Part shown: one piece after another, positions 1-7,092 of the stretch
How the letters are laid out: each line of letters starts with the position of its first letter
Numbering within the stretch: the stretch's first letter is position 1
Assembly (NCBI GenBank): GCA_026706395.1
Contig: JAPOYU010000117.1
Location: 1-24,266, forward strand
Reading direction: 5' to 3'
DNA from: Chloroflexota bacterium
GTDB taxonomy: Bacteria; Chloroflexota; Anaerolineae; Aggregatilineales; Phototrophicaceae
Length of the DNA: 24,266 bases
Translations under genes and position numbers: made by a program
The notes under the pieces: generated by a model
The model's database searches: none
Seen by the model: the letters and a program-made list of their open reading frames with translations, nothing else
Told to the model about the DNA's origin: nothing

Positions 1-298
1 AGTTGTTCGACCAATACCAAGCGAGATCAGGCACGCCTTCGCCCGCGGCTATGGCCGTGCTCATGAGGTCGTTGTAAGCGCCTTCCGCCATGATGCTGAC
101 ATCGACCTTGATATTGGGGTGCTCGGCTTCAAAAGCTGCGATCACGTTGCGAATGGCGGGCTCGGGAGAATCGCGCCCGGAAGTCGTCCACCACGTCAGG
201 GTGACAGTGTCTTGTGCCGCTGCGCCGCCCATGCCACAAAGCAACAGCACAAGCAGACTAGCAAGCGTGAGCGCCTTCTTGAAAAAAGCGTTATTCAT
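1..298 (-). CDS. Sugar ABC transporter substrate-binding protein, N-terminal part
   Basis: The first 99 residues are visible; the rest lies beyond the left edge. The protein starts MNNAFFKKALTLASLLVLLL and has a Sec signal peptide that ends near GAAAQ, followed by DTVTLTWWTT, the usual first beta strand of family 1 extracellular sugar-binding proteins. A segment like FEAEHPNIKVDV and the later GVPDLAWYW match the conserved opening of that family (NPDIKV and the PDL strand). The ATG at 298 is preceded by GGAG about 7 bases upstream, a good ribosome binding site. No lipobox Cys is present, so it should be a soluble or periplasm-like protein. Permeases would be expected further left. The specific sugar cannot be told. 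Confidence 0.85.
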   Translation of the reverse strand, partial: MNNAFFKKALTLASLLVLLLCGMGGAAAQDTVTLTWWTTSGRDSPEPAIRNVIAAFEAEHPNIKVDVSIMAEGAYNDLMSTAIAAGEGVPDLAWYWSNN

Positions 299-455
299 GA
301 TCTTTCTCCTCACATAGACCATATATGTCTTAAACCGTGTGCCATCGCGCATACGGTATGAGGAAATGTTAGCGCATCCGGGCGGAAAGTGCACCGTCTG
401 TTTGAAGCAAAGCGCGGCCAAGTTTACATTGCGGGCAGCTTACCCCACCCCCCGG

Positions 456-513
456 CCCCTCCCCGACGAGTCAGGGAGGGGAGCAAAATACCGCGTGTTG
501 CAAGGTATTTTGC
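456..513. repeat. Two adjacent hairpins (REP-like intergenic element)
   Basis: The first hairpin pairs CCCCTCCC (456-463) with GGGAGGGG (474-481), with GAC/GTC pairing inside the loop. The second pairs GCAAAATACC (483-492) perfectly with GGTATTTTGC (504-513) over an 11-base loop. They lie 57 bases beyond the stop of the minus-strand BAX inhibitor gene and upstream of the minus-strand binding-protein gene, so they could end transcription of the first, but no clear T tract follows. The C-rich run before the first hairpin resembles short dispersed intergenic elements of some environmental bacteria; that comparison is from memory. Confidence 0.6.
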
Positions 514-569
514 GTGGGCCGCTGCCGTGCAGCGCGGGAGTCTACACGTTCTGATTGTCTTGAGCGAAG

Positions 570-1280
570 TTAGTCGCGCCCGCCGCCGAAGATGCGCAGC
601 ATGAAGATGAACAGGTTGATGAAATCGAGATAGAGCGTCAGCGCCGCCATGATGCTGAACTTCAGCGTATCATCCGAGTCGACCTTCATCTTGCGCGTCG
701 CCGCCATCGCCGCGATGCGCTGTGTATCCCAAGCGGTCAAACCGGTGAAGATCAGCACGCCGGCGATACTGACGAGGAAGTCAATCATCGAGCTGCCGAG
801 GAAGATGTTGACGATGCTGGCAATTATCAGCCCGAACAAGCCCATCATCAGGTAGCTGCCCATCTTGGTCAAATCGGTCTTGGTCGTCAGCCCATAAACC
901 GTCATCGCGCCGAAGACGCCGGCGGTACTTAAGAACGCAGCCGCGATGGAGCCGATATCAAAGACCAGGAAGAAGATGGAGAAGGTGAAGCCCGTGACGG
1001 CGGCGTAGATGAAGAAGAGCATGCCGGCCATCGTTGCCGAGATGCGGTTGATCGCCCAGCTCAAGCCGATGACGATGCCCAACTGCGCGAAAATAGCCAG
1101 AAACATTATGCCCTGCGAGGGAAAGAAACCCATGTTGCTGACGGCCAGGGCCATCGCGGCGGTGACAAGCAGACCCATCGTCATCCAGCCGTAGACATTG
1201 CGCATAACCGCGTTGAGCTGTATGCCCTCAAGCGGCTTGCCCGGCGCATCAATGATGAAGCCGTCGTTTCTCATATTCAT
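570..1280 (-). CDS. BAX inhibitor-1 (Bax1-I/YccA) family membrane protein
   Basis: The 236-residue product is almost entirely membrane segments, about seven, which is the normal size and shape of bacterial BI-1 proteins (YetJ, YccA, YbhL), known or proposed as pH-sensitive calcium leak channels or FtsH regulators. Family signatures include VYGWMTMGLLVTAAMAL near the N-terminus, AWDTQRI, and the last helix LYLDFINLFIFMLRIFGG. The two aspartates in those last motifs match the pH-sensing Asp pair of YetJ. I chose the ATG at 1280 because GGAGG precedes it at ideal distance; the ATG at 1325 would lie almost on the predicted transcription start. Monocistronic on the minus strand, divergent from maf. 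Confidence 0.9.
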   Translation of the reverse strand: MNMRNDGFIIDAPGKPLEGIQLNAVMRNVYGWMTMGLLVTAAMALAVSNMGFFPSQGIMFLAIFAQLGIVIGLSWAINRISATMAGMLFFIYAAVTGFTFSIFFLVFDIGSIAAAFLSTAGVFGAMTVYGLTTKTDLTKMGSYLMMGLFGLIIASIVNIFLGSSMIDFLVSIAGVLIFTGLTAWDTQRIAAMAATRKMKVDSDDTLKFSIMAALTLYLDFINLFIFMLRIFGGGRD

Positions 1281-1339
1281 ATCGCTGCCTCCAACAAGCG
1301 CCCAAAAATGGCGCATGATACTCATAGGTGACTACATAC

Positions 1340-1345
1340 ATTATA
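1340..1345 (-). promoter_or_regulatory. Predicted -10 box for the BAX inhibitor gene
   Basis: On the minus strand this reads a perfect TATAAT (ATTATA on the plus strand). Transcription would begin near 1333, giving a leader of roughly 50 bases before the ATG at 1280 and its GGAGG site. No good -35 hexamer is seen 17 bases upstream, so the call rests on the -10 alone. Confidence 0.5.
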
Positions 1346-1535
1346 ACGAATTCTGCCCTGAATGGATGTGGCGGTTTTCTTGATTTTACGCCTTTCTTAC
1401 TTTCGTGATTAGGGCTTCACTGGAGCAGCGGCGTCAAAACGCGTCCGACAAGACCTGCGAGCGCAACGTTCCATGGGCCGAGCCGGACGACAGCTTGCCT
1501 GAGCAAATGGCGGATGTCGTCAGTGCGCGCCTAAC

Positions 1536-1544
1536 TGCTATAAT
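1536..1544 (+). promoter_or_regulatory. Predicted extended -10 promoter of maf
   Basis: TGCTATAAT is an exact TGn plus TATAAT extended -10. A weak -35 (TCGTCA, 4 of 6 consensus) lies 16 bases before the hexamer. The start point would be near 1551, about 29 bases before the maf ATG at 1580. Confidence 0.55.
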
Positions 1545-1579
1545 CCGCTCCGCCAACCGATAGCGCTAGATGATAAGAC

Positions 1580-2191
1580 ATGCGTCTGATACTCGCCTCG
1601 TCCTCGCCACGCCGCCGTGAATTGCTTTGCCAACTGGGTCTGGACTTTGAGATCATCAAACCCGAAATCGATGAGTCACGTCGTGCCGGCGAGGCCTTGG
1701 TCGATTATGTACGGCGATTAAGCCGGGAAAAGGCGGAGGCGGTTGTCCAAGCCTTGGGCGCTGCGCCGGCGCTCGTCATATCGGCGGATACGATTGTGAT
1801 ACTGGCTGCCGATACGATCGGCGTAGCTGAATCGGGAGATCTGCTGGGCAAGCCGGCTGACGCGGCCGATGCGCGGCATATGCTGAAGCGGCTCCGCGGC
1901 CGCGGGCACGACGTGATCACGGCATTCACGCTGTACCGCCACGGTGCAGGTCAGCGGGTCATCACACGGCAGGAGCGAACAATCGTGCATATGCGCGACT
2001 TCAGCGATGCGGAAATCGACGCCTATGTAGCGACAGGCGATCCGCTGGACAAAGCCGGGGGCTATGCCATCCAAAACGAGGCTTTTCGTCCGGTCGCGCG
2101 AATCGAGGGCAGTTACAGCAATGTGGTCGGCCTGCCAATTGAAGCGCTGAGAGCCGCTATGAAAGAGATCGGCATGGATATGGCGTCCTGA
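1580..2191 (+). CDS. maf: Maf family nucleotide pyrophosphatase
   Basis: The 203-residue product begins LILASSSPRRRELL, the phosphate-binding S-S-x-R-R signature of Maf proteins. These are cytoplasmic pyrophosphatases that hydrolyse dTTP, UTP or modified nucleoside triphosphates and are linked to septum inhibition. ISADTIV carries the catalytic Asp70. LGKP (89-92) and DPLDKAGGYAIQ are the other family blocks; the last resembles the YhdE (dTTP/UTP) branch more than YceF. Odd point: about 11 extra residues, including a second ADTI, lie between the catalytic Asp strand and LGKP. The ATG follows an extended -10 promoter, but no strong ribosome binding site is seen. It stands alone, with 88 bases to the next gene. 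Confidence 0.9.
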   Translation: MRLILASSSPRRRELLCQLGLDFEIIKPEIDESRRAGEALVDYVRRLSREKAEAVVQALGAAPALVISADTIVILAADTIGVAESGDLLGKPADAADARHMLKRLRGRGHDVITAFTLYRHGAGQRVITRQERTIVHMRDFSDAEIDAYVATGDPLDKAGGYAIQNEAFRPVARIEGSYSNVVGLPIEALRAAMKEIGMDMAS

Positions 2192-2279
2192 TTTTCCGCG
2201 CGTCGTCCATAATCCCGCTACAATCGTGATAATTCATAAGGTCTGCGTCCGCTGAAAATTAAGAACCCGGAGGAGCTAT

Positions 2280-3548
2280 ATGTGCCGAGTTAGGCCTGAA
2301 CTTCCCTCGCCAATCGATCTTGCTCCGGCGAGAGAAATGCGCAAAGTTCTAGTGTTTCGACGTTTGAAAGGGTTGCTGCTGCTTCTCGTGTTCCTCTGTC
2401 TGCTCTTGGGGCCGGCGACGCTGGCGGATGGCGATGCGCCGACGCTAGCCTTTTTGCGCTTCGGCAATTCGCCTGACTTCCAACTGACGGATAAGGCCGT
2501 GCTGGACATGCTGGAAGCTTATGGTTATGTGAGCGCGGCAGAACGAGCCACGTTGCAAGCCGGCAATGACCTGCATGGCGAGAAGATCAACATTTTGTAT
2601 CGCGAAGCCGGCTTTGATTTGCCGACCGCCAATCTCATGGTTGAGGATGCGCTGGACGAAGGCGCTGATGTGCTGCTCACGTTGTCGACGCAGGTGGGAA
2701 TGATTGCGGCGAACGCCATCAGCGACATGGACGATCCACCTGTGCTGGTATTCGCCATTGTGGCGCTGCCCTACACGGCAGGTATCGCCGAGGCGCCTTG
2801 CATCAAGCCCGACAATATCACCGGCACGGAGATGTTCGTCGATACGGCCGAGTGGTTCGCGATTCCTTACAAGCAGAATCCTGACTTCGCCAATCTGGGC
2901 GTGATTATCGATCCCAACGGTCCGTCGGCGGAAGGGTACAAGGCGGGATTGGAGCAGTTCGTCATGGCCACCGGCGCGAATTTAGAAGTGGCGACGGCGA
3001 CGACGGCGCCGGAGATGGCGCTGGCCGCTGATACGCTGATTGACAAGGGCGTCGATGCCATATTCTTGCCGCCGCGTACGAGCTCCCCGTCGGGCCTGCC
3101 CGCGGTTGTGACGGCGTCGTATGGCGTTCCGGTTTACTCGGCGCTTGTTTCCGACGTGATTTATGGCGTCACCGTCGGCAACGGATTCGAGGGCTGGTAT
3201 CGCGAAGGCGTCATTGCGGCGCGGATGGTCATCGGTTACCTGCGCGGCGAGCTCGATATCGCGACGACGGGCATCGCGGTGACGCCATCCTTCAAGGTCG
3301 CGGTCAACTTGGATGCGGCCGACACCCAGGGCGTCACAATAAGCGAGGCGCTGCTGGCGGAAGCGGATTATGTGATCGAAGATGATCTGGGCGCCGGCGC
3401 GGCTCTGGAGAGCTTGGGCTTCAACCTTTCGCTGCCCGAGATGTCCTTGGAGGAACGCGTCGCGGACGACCGTGCTTTCCTGGAAAACCTGCGCTGCACA
3501 CCGGAAATGATCGCCGAGCAGCGAGCCGCTTTGGAGGCCCAGTCCTGA
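2280..3548 (+). CDS. ABC transporter substrate-binding protein, PF04392 (TrpX-like) type
   Basis: The 422-residue product has the features of the ABC_sub_bind family (TrpX-like, a Leu/Ile/Val-type periplasmic fold): LGVIIDPNGPSAEGYKAGLEQF, GVDAIFLPPRTSSPSG, VPVYSALVSDVIYGVTVGNG, and FKVAVNLDAADTQGVTISEALL near the C-terminus. Known members bind amino acids or other small ligands. A hydrophobic signal segment ending near TLADG starts at residue 28. The ATG at 2280 has a strong GGAGGAG site 4 bases upstream, giving 19 residues before the more typical start MRKVLVFRR at 2337; either could be used. Cysteines at 177 and near 474-equivalent C-terminal LRCTPE may pair. No permease or ATPase of its own is adjacent, so its ligand is unknown. 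Confidence 0.75.
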   Translation: MCRVRPELPSPIDLAPAREMRKVLVFRRLKGLLLLLVFLCLLLGPATLADGDAPTLAFLRFGNSPDFQLTDKAVLDMLEAYGYVSAAERATLQAGNDLHGEKINILYREAGFDLPTANLMVEDALDEGADVLLTLSTQVGMIAANAISDMDDPPVLVFAIVALPYTAGIAEAPCIKPDNITGTEMFVDTAEWFAIPYKQNPDFANLGVIIDPNGPSAEGYKAGLEQFVMATGANLEVATATTAPEMALAADTLIDKGVDAIFLPPRTSSPSGLPAVVTASYGVPVYSALVSDVIYGVTVGNGFEGWYREGVIAARMVIGYLRGELDIATTGIAVTPSFKVAVNLDAADTQGVTISEALLAEADYVIEDDLGAGAALESLGFNLSLPEMSLEERVADDRAFLENLRCTPEMIAEQRAALEAQS

Positions 3549-3703
3549 GCGAATGCCACATTTCTGTGATCTCGCGCGCGATGGCGGGAGCGAGCGCTGT
3601 TTCCGCCGTCTCGTAGATGCGGGACATCAGCCTTGCGGCATCGGCGCGAAACCGCCAGAATGGCCTGATATTCAAATGATTTGACAAGGTGGAATCTCGA
3701 AAC

Positions 3704-4723
3704 ATGAACGCGCAGGAAATCGCTATTCAACTGGTCAAGGCGGGCAAGGGCATCATGGCGGCCGACCGCCCTTCGCCGGCATTTGAGCAATTGATGCGGC
3801 AAGAAGGCATTCCGGTCGATAAACACAGCTATCGCAATTGGTCGGAATTGCTCTTCACAACGCCGAACCTGAACGAATACGTCAGCGGCATCATCATGAC
3901 CGATGAGCAGGTCCGCATGGCTGACAGCTGCGGCGAAGCGCTGCTGCCTCAAGTCATCGAGCGCGGCATGATCCCCGGCATATCACCCTTCAAGGGTATG
4001 GCTACCCTTGCCGGCAGCGACGGCGAGACGGTCGGCAGCGGGCTGGACGGCTTGCGCGAACGCCTGGCGGAATACGCCGCGATGGGCGTCGGCTTCACCA
4101 AGTGGCGCGCCGCCTTTCAAATCGGGCCGGGGACGCCCAGTTACTACGCTATCGAAGCCAATGCCTACGTCATGGCGCAGGTGGCCGCGCTTTCGCAAGA
4201 AGCGGGCATCGTGCCCATCGTCGAACCCGAGGTCATGCTTTTGGGCGATCACAGTATTGAGAGATGTTTCGCCGTTACCGAATGGGTGCTCTCGCGTACT
4301 TTCGAAGCGCTCTACCTGCATCGCGTCGACCTCGAGACTACGCTGGTCAAAGCCAGCATGGTGCTTTCCGGAAACGAGTGTCCGCTACAAGCTGATGTCG
4401 AAACGGTCGCTGAGCAGACTGTGAAATGCTTCCGCCGGGGGATCCCCGCCGCTATCCCCGGCATCGTCTTCCTCTCCGGCGGCCAGAGCGACTATCATTC
4501 GACCGCTCACCTCAATCGGATGAACGCCAATTACGAATTGCCCTGGAAGCTGAGCTTCTCCTACGCCCGCGCCCTGCAGCGCGAACCGATGGAAGTCTGG
4601 CGGAATCGCCCTGAGAATGTGCCGGCCGCGCAAGCCGCCCTGTATCATCGCGCCAAGATGAACGGGTTGGCATCGCTGGGCTTGTGGACGGAGGACTTGG
4701 AGGGCGAGGTGGCGCCGTCGTAG
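3704..4723 (+). CDS. Fructose-bisphosphate aldolase, class I (divergent)
   Basis: The 339-residue product matches the class I (Schiff-base) aldolase that splits fructose 1,6-bisphosphate in glycolysis. A constant offset of 13 to rabbit aldolase places K133 (KWR), E174 and E176 (PIVEPEV), Schiff-base Lys K216 (LVKASMV), S258 (FLSGGQSD) and R289 (SFSYARALQ) at known active-site positions. The N-terminal GKGIMAAD is also kept. However the family block GIKVDKG reads GISPFKG (S94 and F96 replace Lys107 and Asp109), and AADES reads AADRP. The ATG at 3704 has AAGGTGG about 11 bases upstream; a GTG at 3689 is less likely. The C-terminal Tyr typical of animal enzymes is absent. It may act on a related sugar phosphate rather than the standard substrate. 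Confidence 0.85.
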   Translation: MNAQEIAIQLVKAGKGIMAADRPSPAFEQLMRQEGIPVDKHSYRNWSELLFTTPNLNEYVSGIIMTDEQVRMADSCGEALLPQVIERGMIPGISPFKGMATLAGSDGETVGSGLDGLRERLAEYAAMGVGFTKWRAAFQIGPGTPSYYAIEANAYVMAQVAALSQEAGIVPIVEPEVMLLGDHSIERCFAVTEWVLSRTFEALYLHRVDLETTLVKASMVLSGNECPLQADVETVAEQTVKCFRRGIPAAIPGIVFLSGGQSDYHSTAHLNRMNANYELPWKLSFSYARALQREPMEVWRNRPENVPAAQAALYHRAKMNGLASLGLWTEDLEGEVAPS

Positions 4724-4730
4724 CTGCCGC

Positions 4731-4904
4731 GATCAACGGCGCACGGTGCTGACGCTGTGGCATCAGCCCGATCTGCGTTCGCTGCCGGGGAAGATTCAGG
4801 CGCAGACGATATCCGAAGATTGGGATGCTGCGACGCGCGCCAAAGTGGCGGCCATAATGCCTACATATGAAGGCAGCGCCTTGGAGCATGGAAGGCAGTT
4901 GTAA
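4731..4904 (+). pseudogene. C-terminal remnant of a lost gene
   Basis: Between the aldolase stop and the GH51 gene, one frame reads as convincing protein: DQRRTVLTLWHQPDLRSLPG, then an acidic helix with EDWDAATRAKVAAIMP, then TYEGSALEHGRQL and a TAA stop at 4902. No start codon with a ribosome binding site precedes it, and the frame runs back into the aldolase gene. I read it as the last 57 residues of a truncated gene. The R-R-x-V-L-T-L-W-x-x-P-D pattern recalls the end of phytanoyl-CoA dioxygenase (PhyH) family proteins, but this is recollection and weak. A hairpin with T run follows 3 bases later, as expected for a true gene end. Confidence 0.45.
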
Positions 4905-4907
4905 GGC

Positions 4908-4931
4908 GGGCAGCGCGAGAGCAGCCCTTTT
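4908..4931 (+). terminator. Rho-independent terminator-like hairpin before GH51
   Basis: GGGCAGC (4908-4914) pairs with GCAGCCC (4921-4927) around a 6-base loop, with one A/A mismatch, and TTTT follows at 4928-4931. It ends only 17 bases before the GH51 start codon, and the GH51 ribosome binding site begins within 8 bases. It fits the end of the lost gene but also sits where an attenuator would sit. Confidence 0.5.
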
Positions 4932-4948
4932 GGGAAAGGAGACAGGAG

Positions 4949-6445
4949 TTGAACCAGAAAGCCGTTTTTGACATCCTACCCGACCACGTCGATGGCAGTC
5001 GCGACTTCATGATTTTCGGCCATTTCCTCGAGCATTTTCACCGGCAGATTTACGGCGGCGTGTTTGACCCGGGCAGTCATCTTGCCGATGAAAATGGCTT
5101 CCGCCGCGATGTGATCGAAGCGCTGAGAAAGATCAAGACGCCGATCATTCGCTGGCCCGGCGGCTGCTTCGTCTCGGCTTATCCCTGGAAGAAGGGCGTC
5201 GGACAGCGGGTCCCCTATTACGACAAAGCCTGGCGCGTGGAGGAGCCCAATACATTCGGCACCGATGAGTTCGTCGCCTTCTGTCGCGAAGTTGGCGCCG
5301 AGCCTTTCATCTGCACCAACGCCGGCACCGGCAGTCCGGAAGACATGGCCGATTGGGTCGAGTATTGCAATCTCGAAATCGGCGAGTGGGCGGCGCAGCG
5401 CCGGTCGAACGGCCATGAAGTGCCCTTCGAGGTCCGCTACTGGAGCATCGGCAACGAAAACTACGGCGCTTGGGAGATGGGCGCGAAGACGGCCGACGAA
5501 TGGGCGCGGCTGGTGCTGGAATCGGCCAAGATGATGAAACGCGTCGATCACAGGATCGAGCTCGCCATCGCTTCGATCCCCGATCTCGACTGGAACGCCA
5601 AGGTTTTGCGCGAAGCGGGCGATCTGTTGGATTGGATTTCGATACACGGCTATTGGTCGCGCGCCAGCGACGAAGGTGTTTTTGAGAAAGGCTACGATAA
5701 TCTCATCGCCCGCGCTTTCGAGCCGGAAGAACGGATCCTCACGGTCAAGCATATCCTGGGCTCGCTCGGCTATCTGGGCAAGTTGCGCATCGCCTTCGAC
5801 GAGTGGAACCTGCGCGGTTGGTGCCATCCCCATTTCATGATGTTTGGCCCTACCGACCACGCCCTGATGGACGCCAACGATATCAACAGCAATTACAATA
5901 TGGCCGACGCCGTCTTCACCGCCTGCTTCCTGAATAGCTGCCTGCGCCACTGCGATGTCGTCGGCATGGCCAATTTCTCGCCCGCCGTCAACACGGTCGG
6001 CGCCATCTACACGCACGCGGACGGCATCGTGCTGCGCCCGACCTATCACGTCTTCGATCTCTTCGCCAACCATACCTTCGACGAGATCTTGCATTCGGCG
6101 CTGGCGTCGCCGTCCTTCGATGTAGCGTCTGAGGAAGGAACCGCGACTTCGGTGCCGCGCCTTGACGCCGTTGCCACCCGCGACTCCGCGACCGGTCAAG
6201 TCGGTATCACGCTGGTCAACTTGCACGGTGAAGACGCCATTAGCTGTCGCGTTCGAGGGCTGGATGCCGATAGGTACAGCGGCGCAACGCTGCGTACGGT
6301 CAACGGGACCGCGGTCGACGCCTACAACGATGTCGATCGGCCGGATGCGGTGTCAATCAGCACAAGGCAAGTCGCTATCGACGATCCGAGTGATTTCAGC
6401 ATCGACTGCCCGCCGCATTCTGTCACGGTGCTGAATCTGAACTGA
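4949..6445 (+). CDS. GH51 alpha-L-arabinofuranosidase
   Basis: The 498-residue enzyme removes alpha-L-arabinofuranosyl residues from arabinoxylan or arabinan oligosaccharides. Its length is that of bacterial intracellular GH51 enzymes such as Geobacillus AbfA, and there is no signal peptide. Family blocks: FGHFLEHFHRQIYGGVFDPG (about 24-43), IIRWPGGCFVSAYPWKKGVG, and TGSPEDMADWVEYCN. The acid/base is E170 in SIGNENYG and the nucleophile is E285 in AFDEWN; their 115-residue spacing is close to the family norm. The last ~130 residues form the usual C-terminal beta-sandwich. The start is a TTG at 4949 with AAAGGAG 7 bases upstream. No promoter fits between it and the terminator-like hairpin, so expression may depend on read-through from the aldolase gene. 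Confidence 0.93.
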   Translation: MNQKAVFDILPDHVDGSRDFMIFGHFLEHFHRQIYGGVFDPGSHLADENGFRRDVIEALRKIKTPIIRWPGGCFVSAYPWKKGVGQRVPYYDKAWRVEEPNTFGTDEFVAFCREVGAEPFICTNAGTGSPEDMADWVEYCNLEIGEWAAQRRSNGHEVPFEVRYWSIGNENYGAWEMGAKTADEWARLVLESAKMMKRVDHRIELAIASIPDLDWNAKVLREAGDLLDWISIHGYWSRASDEGVFEKGYDNLIARAFEPEERILTVKHILGSLGYLGKLRIAFDEWNLRGWCHPHFMMFGPTDHALMDANDINSNYNMADAVFTACFLNSCLRHCDVVGMANFSPAVNTVGAIYTHADGIVLRPTYHVFDLFANHTFDEILHSALASPSFDVASEEGTATSVPRLDAVATRDSATGQVGITLVNLHGEDAISCRVRGLDADRYSGATLRTVNGTAVDAYNDVDRPDAVSISTRQVAIDDPSDFSIDCPPHSVTVLNLN

Positions 6446-6459
6446 GGCGCTTAGCGCTT
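6445..6459. terminator. Shared hairpin at convergent gene ends
   Basis: AGGCGC (6445-6450) pairs with GCGCTT (6454-6459), including one G-T pair, around a TTA loop that is the stop codon of the minus-strand MOSC gene. The GH51 stop (6443-6445) touches the other arm. It may help end both transcripts, but no T tract is present. Confidence 0.35.
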
Positions 6460-7092
6460 CGCCAGCAGCTTCTCAAATTTGCTCCGCCACTCCGGCGAAA
6501 GCGACTCAATCCGCCGGGCGCGTTCGGCAGTGGCTCGGTCCTCTCTACCCAAATAGAGCGCGGCGTTGACCTCGGCCACAGTCATGCCGACCGGATCTTT
6601 TTCCAATTGCAGGATCGGGTCGCCCGCTTCCAAAACGCCTTCCTCCAGCACGCGCGCGTAGAAGCCGACGCGATTCGCCCGCAGAAAGGTCTTCTCAAAG
6701 CCCGGGACGCCGAGCTTGTCCGCGAGTTTATAACAGGGTACGCGGGGTTGTGACACCTGAATGACGGCGCCGCCGATTCGGAAGACATCGCCAATGCAGA
6801 CGCTCGACTCCAGCAAGCCCAGCAGCGTCAGGTTTTCGCCGAACGCGCCGTAGTGGCTATCCGTCCAACCAAGCTCTGCCGCCCAGTGAGCATAGTGTTC
6901 GTGAGGATAACAATAGACCGCCTGGTGCGGACCGCCGTGGTTCTTGGGATCACCTTGTCCATCGCCGTCCAGACCCAGTCGGCGCAGGAAGACGCGCCCC
7001 ATGCGGTGCTGCTTGTAGATGCCCGTTAGGTACGTCCGGCCGTTGATGTCGACCGCTTTCGGCCGCGAGACGTTGATCGAAAGGAGCTTCAC
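6451..7092 (-). CDS. MOSC domain protein, YiiM-like
   Basis: The 213-residue product has the MOSC (molybdenum cofactor sulfurase C-terminal) domain: LGLDGDGQGDPKNHGG at 40-54, HQAVYCYPHEHY, FGENLTLLGL, and the conserved Cys120 in QPRVPCYKLADKLG. The last 45 residues form the small helical domain found in YiiM, a molybdenum-cofactor enzyme that reduces N-hydroxylated base analogues and other N-hydroxyl compounds. The GTG start at 7092 shares GTGA with the stop of the upstream membrane-protein gene, so the two are translationally coupled; GGAG lies about 10 bases upstream. It converges with GH51, only 5 bases apart. Function by family: detoxification of N-hydroxylated compounds; the true substrate is not visible. 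Confidence 0.88.
   Translation of the reverse strand: MKLLSINVSRPKAVDINGRTYLTGIYKQHRMGRVFLRRLGLDGDGQGDPKNHGGPHQAVYCYPHEHYAHWAAELGWTDSHYGAFGENLTLLGLLESSVCIGDVFRIGGAVIQVSQPRVPCYKLADKLGVPGFEKTFLRANRVGFYARVLEEGVLEAGDPILQLEKDPVGMTVAEVNAALYLGREDRATAERARRIESLSPEWRSKFEKLLAKR

Noticed and set aside
299..360. Inverted repeat ACATA/TATGT around CATATATG upstream of the left binding-protein gene as a regulator operator
   Set aside because: Arms are only five bases and A/T rich, with no known regulator consensus; too weak to call.
4976..6226. Minus-strand open frame of 416 codons opposite GH51
   Set aside because: Antisense shadow of a confident GH51 gene; the composition follows from the G/C-rich codon positions of the real frame.
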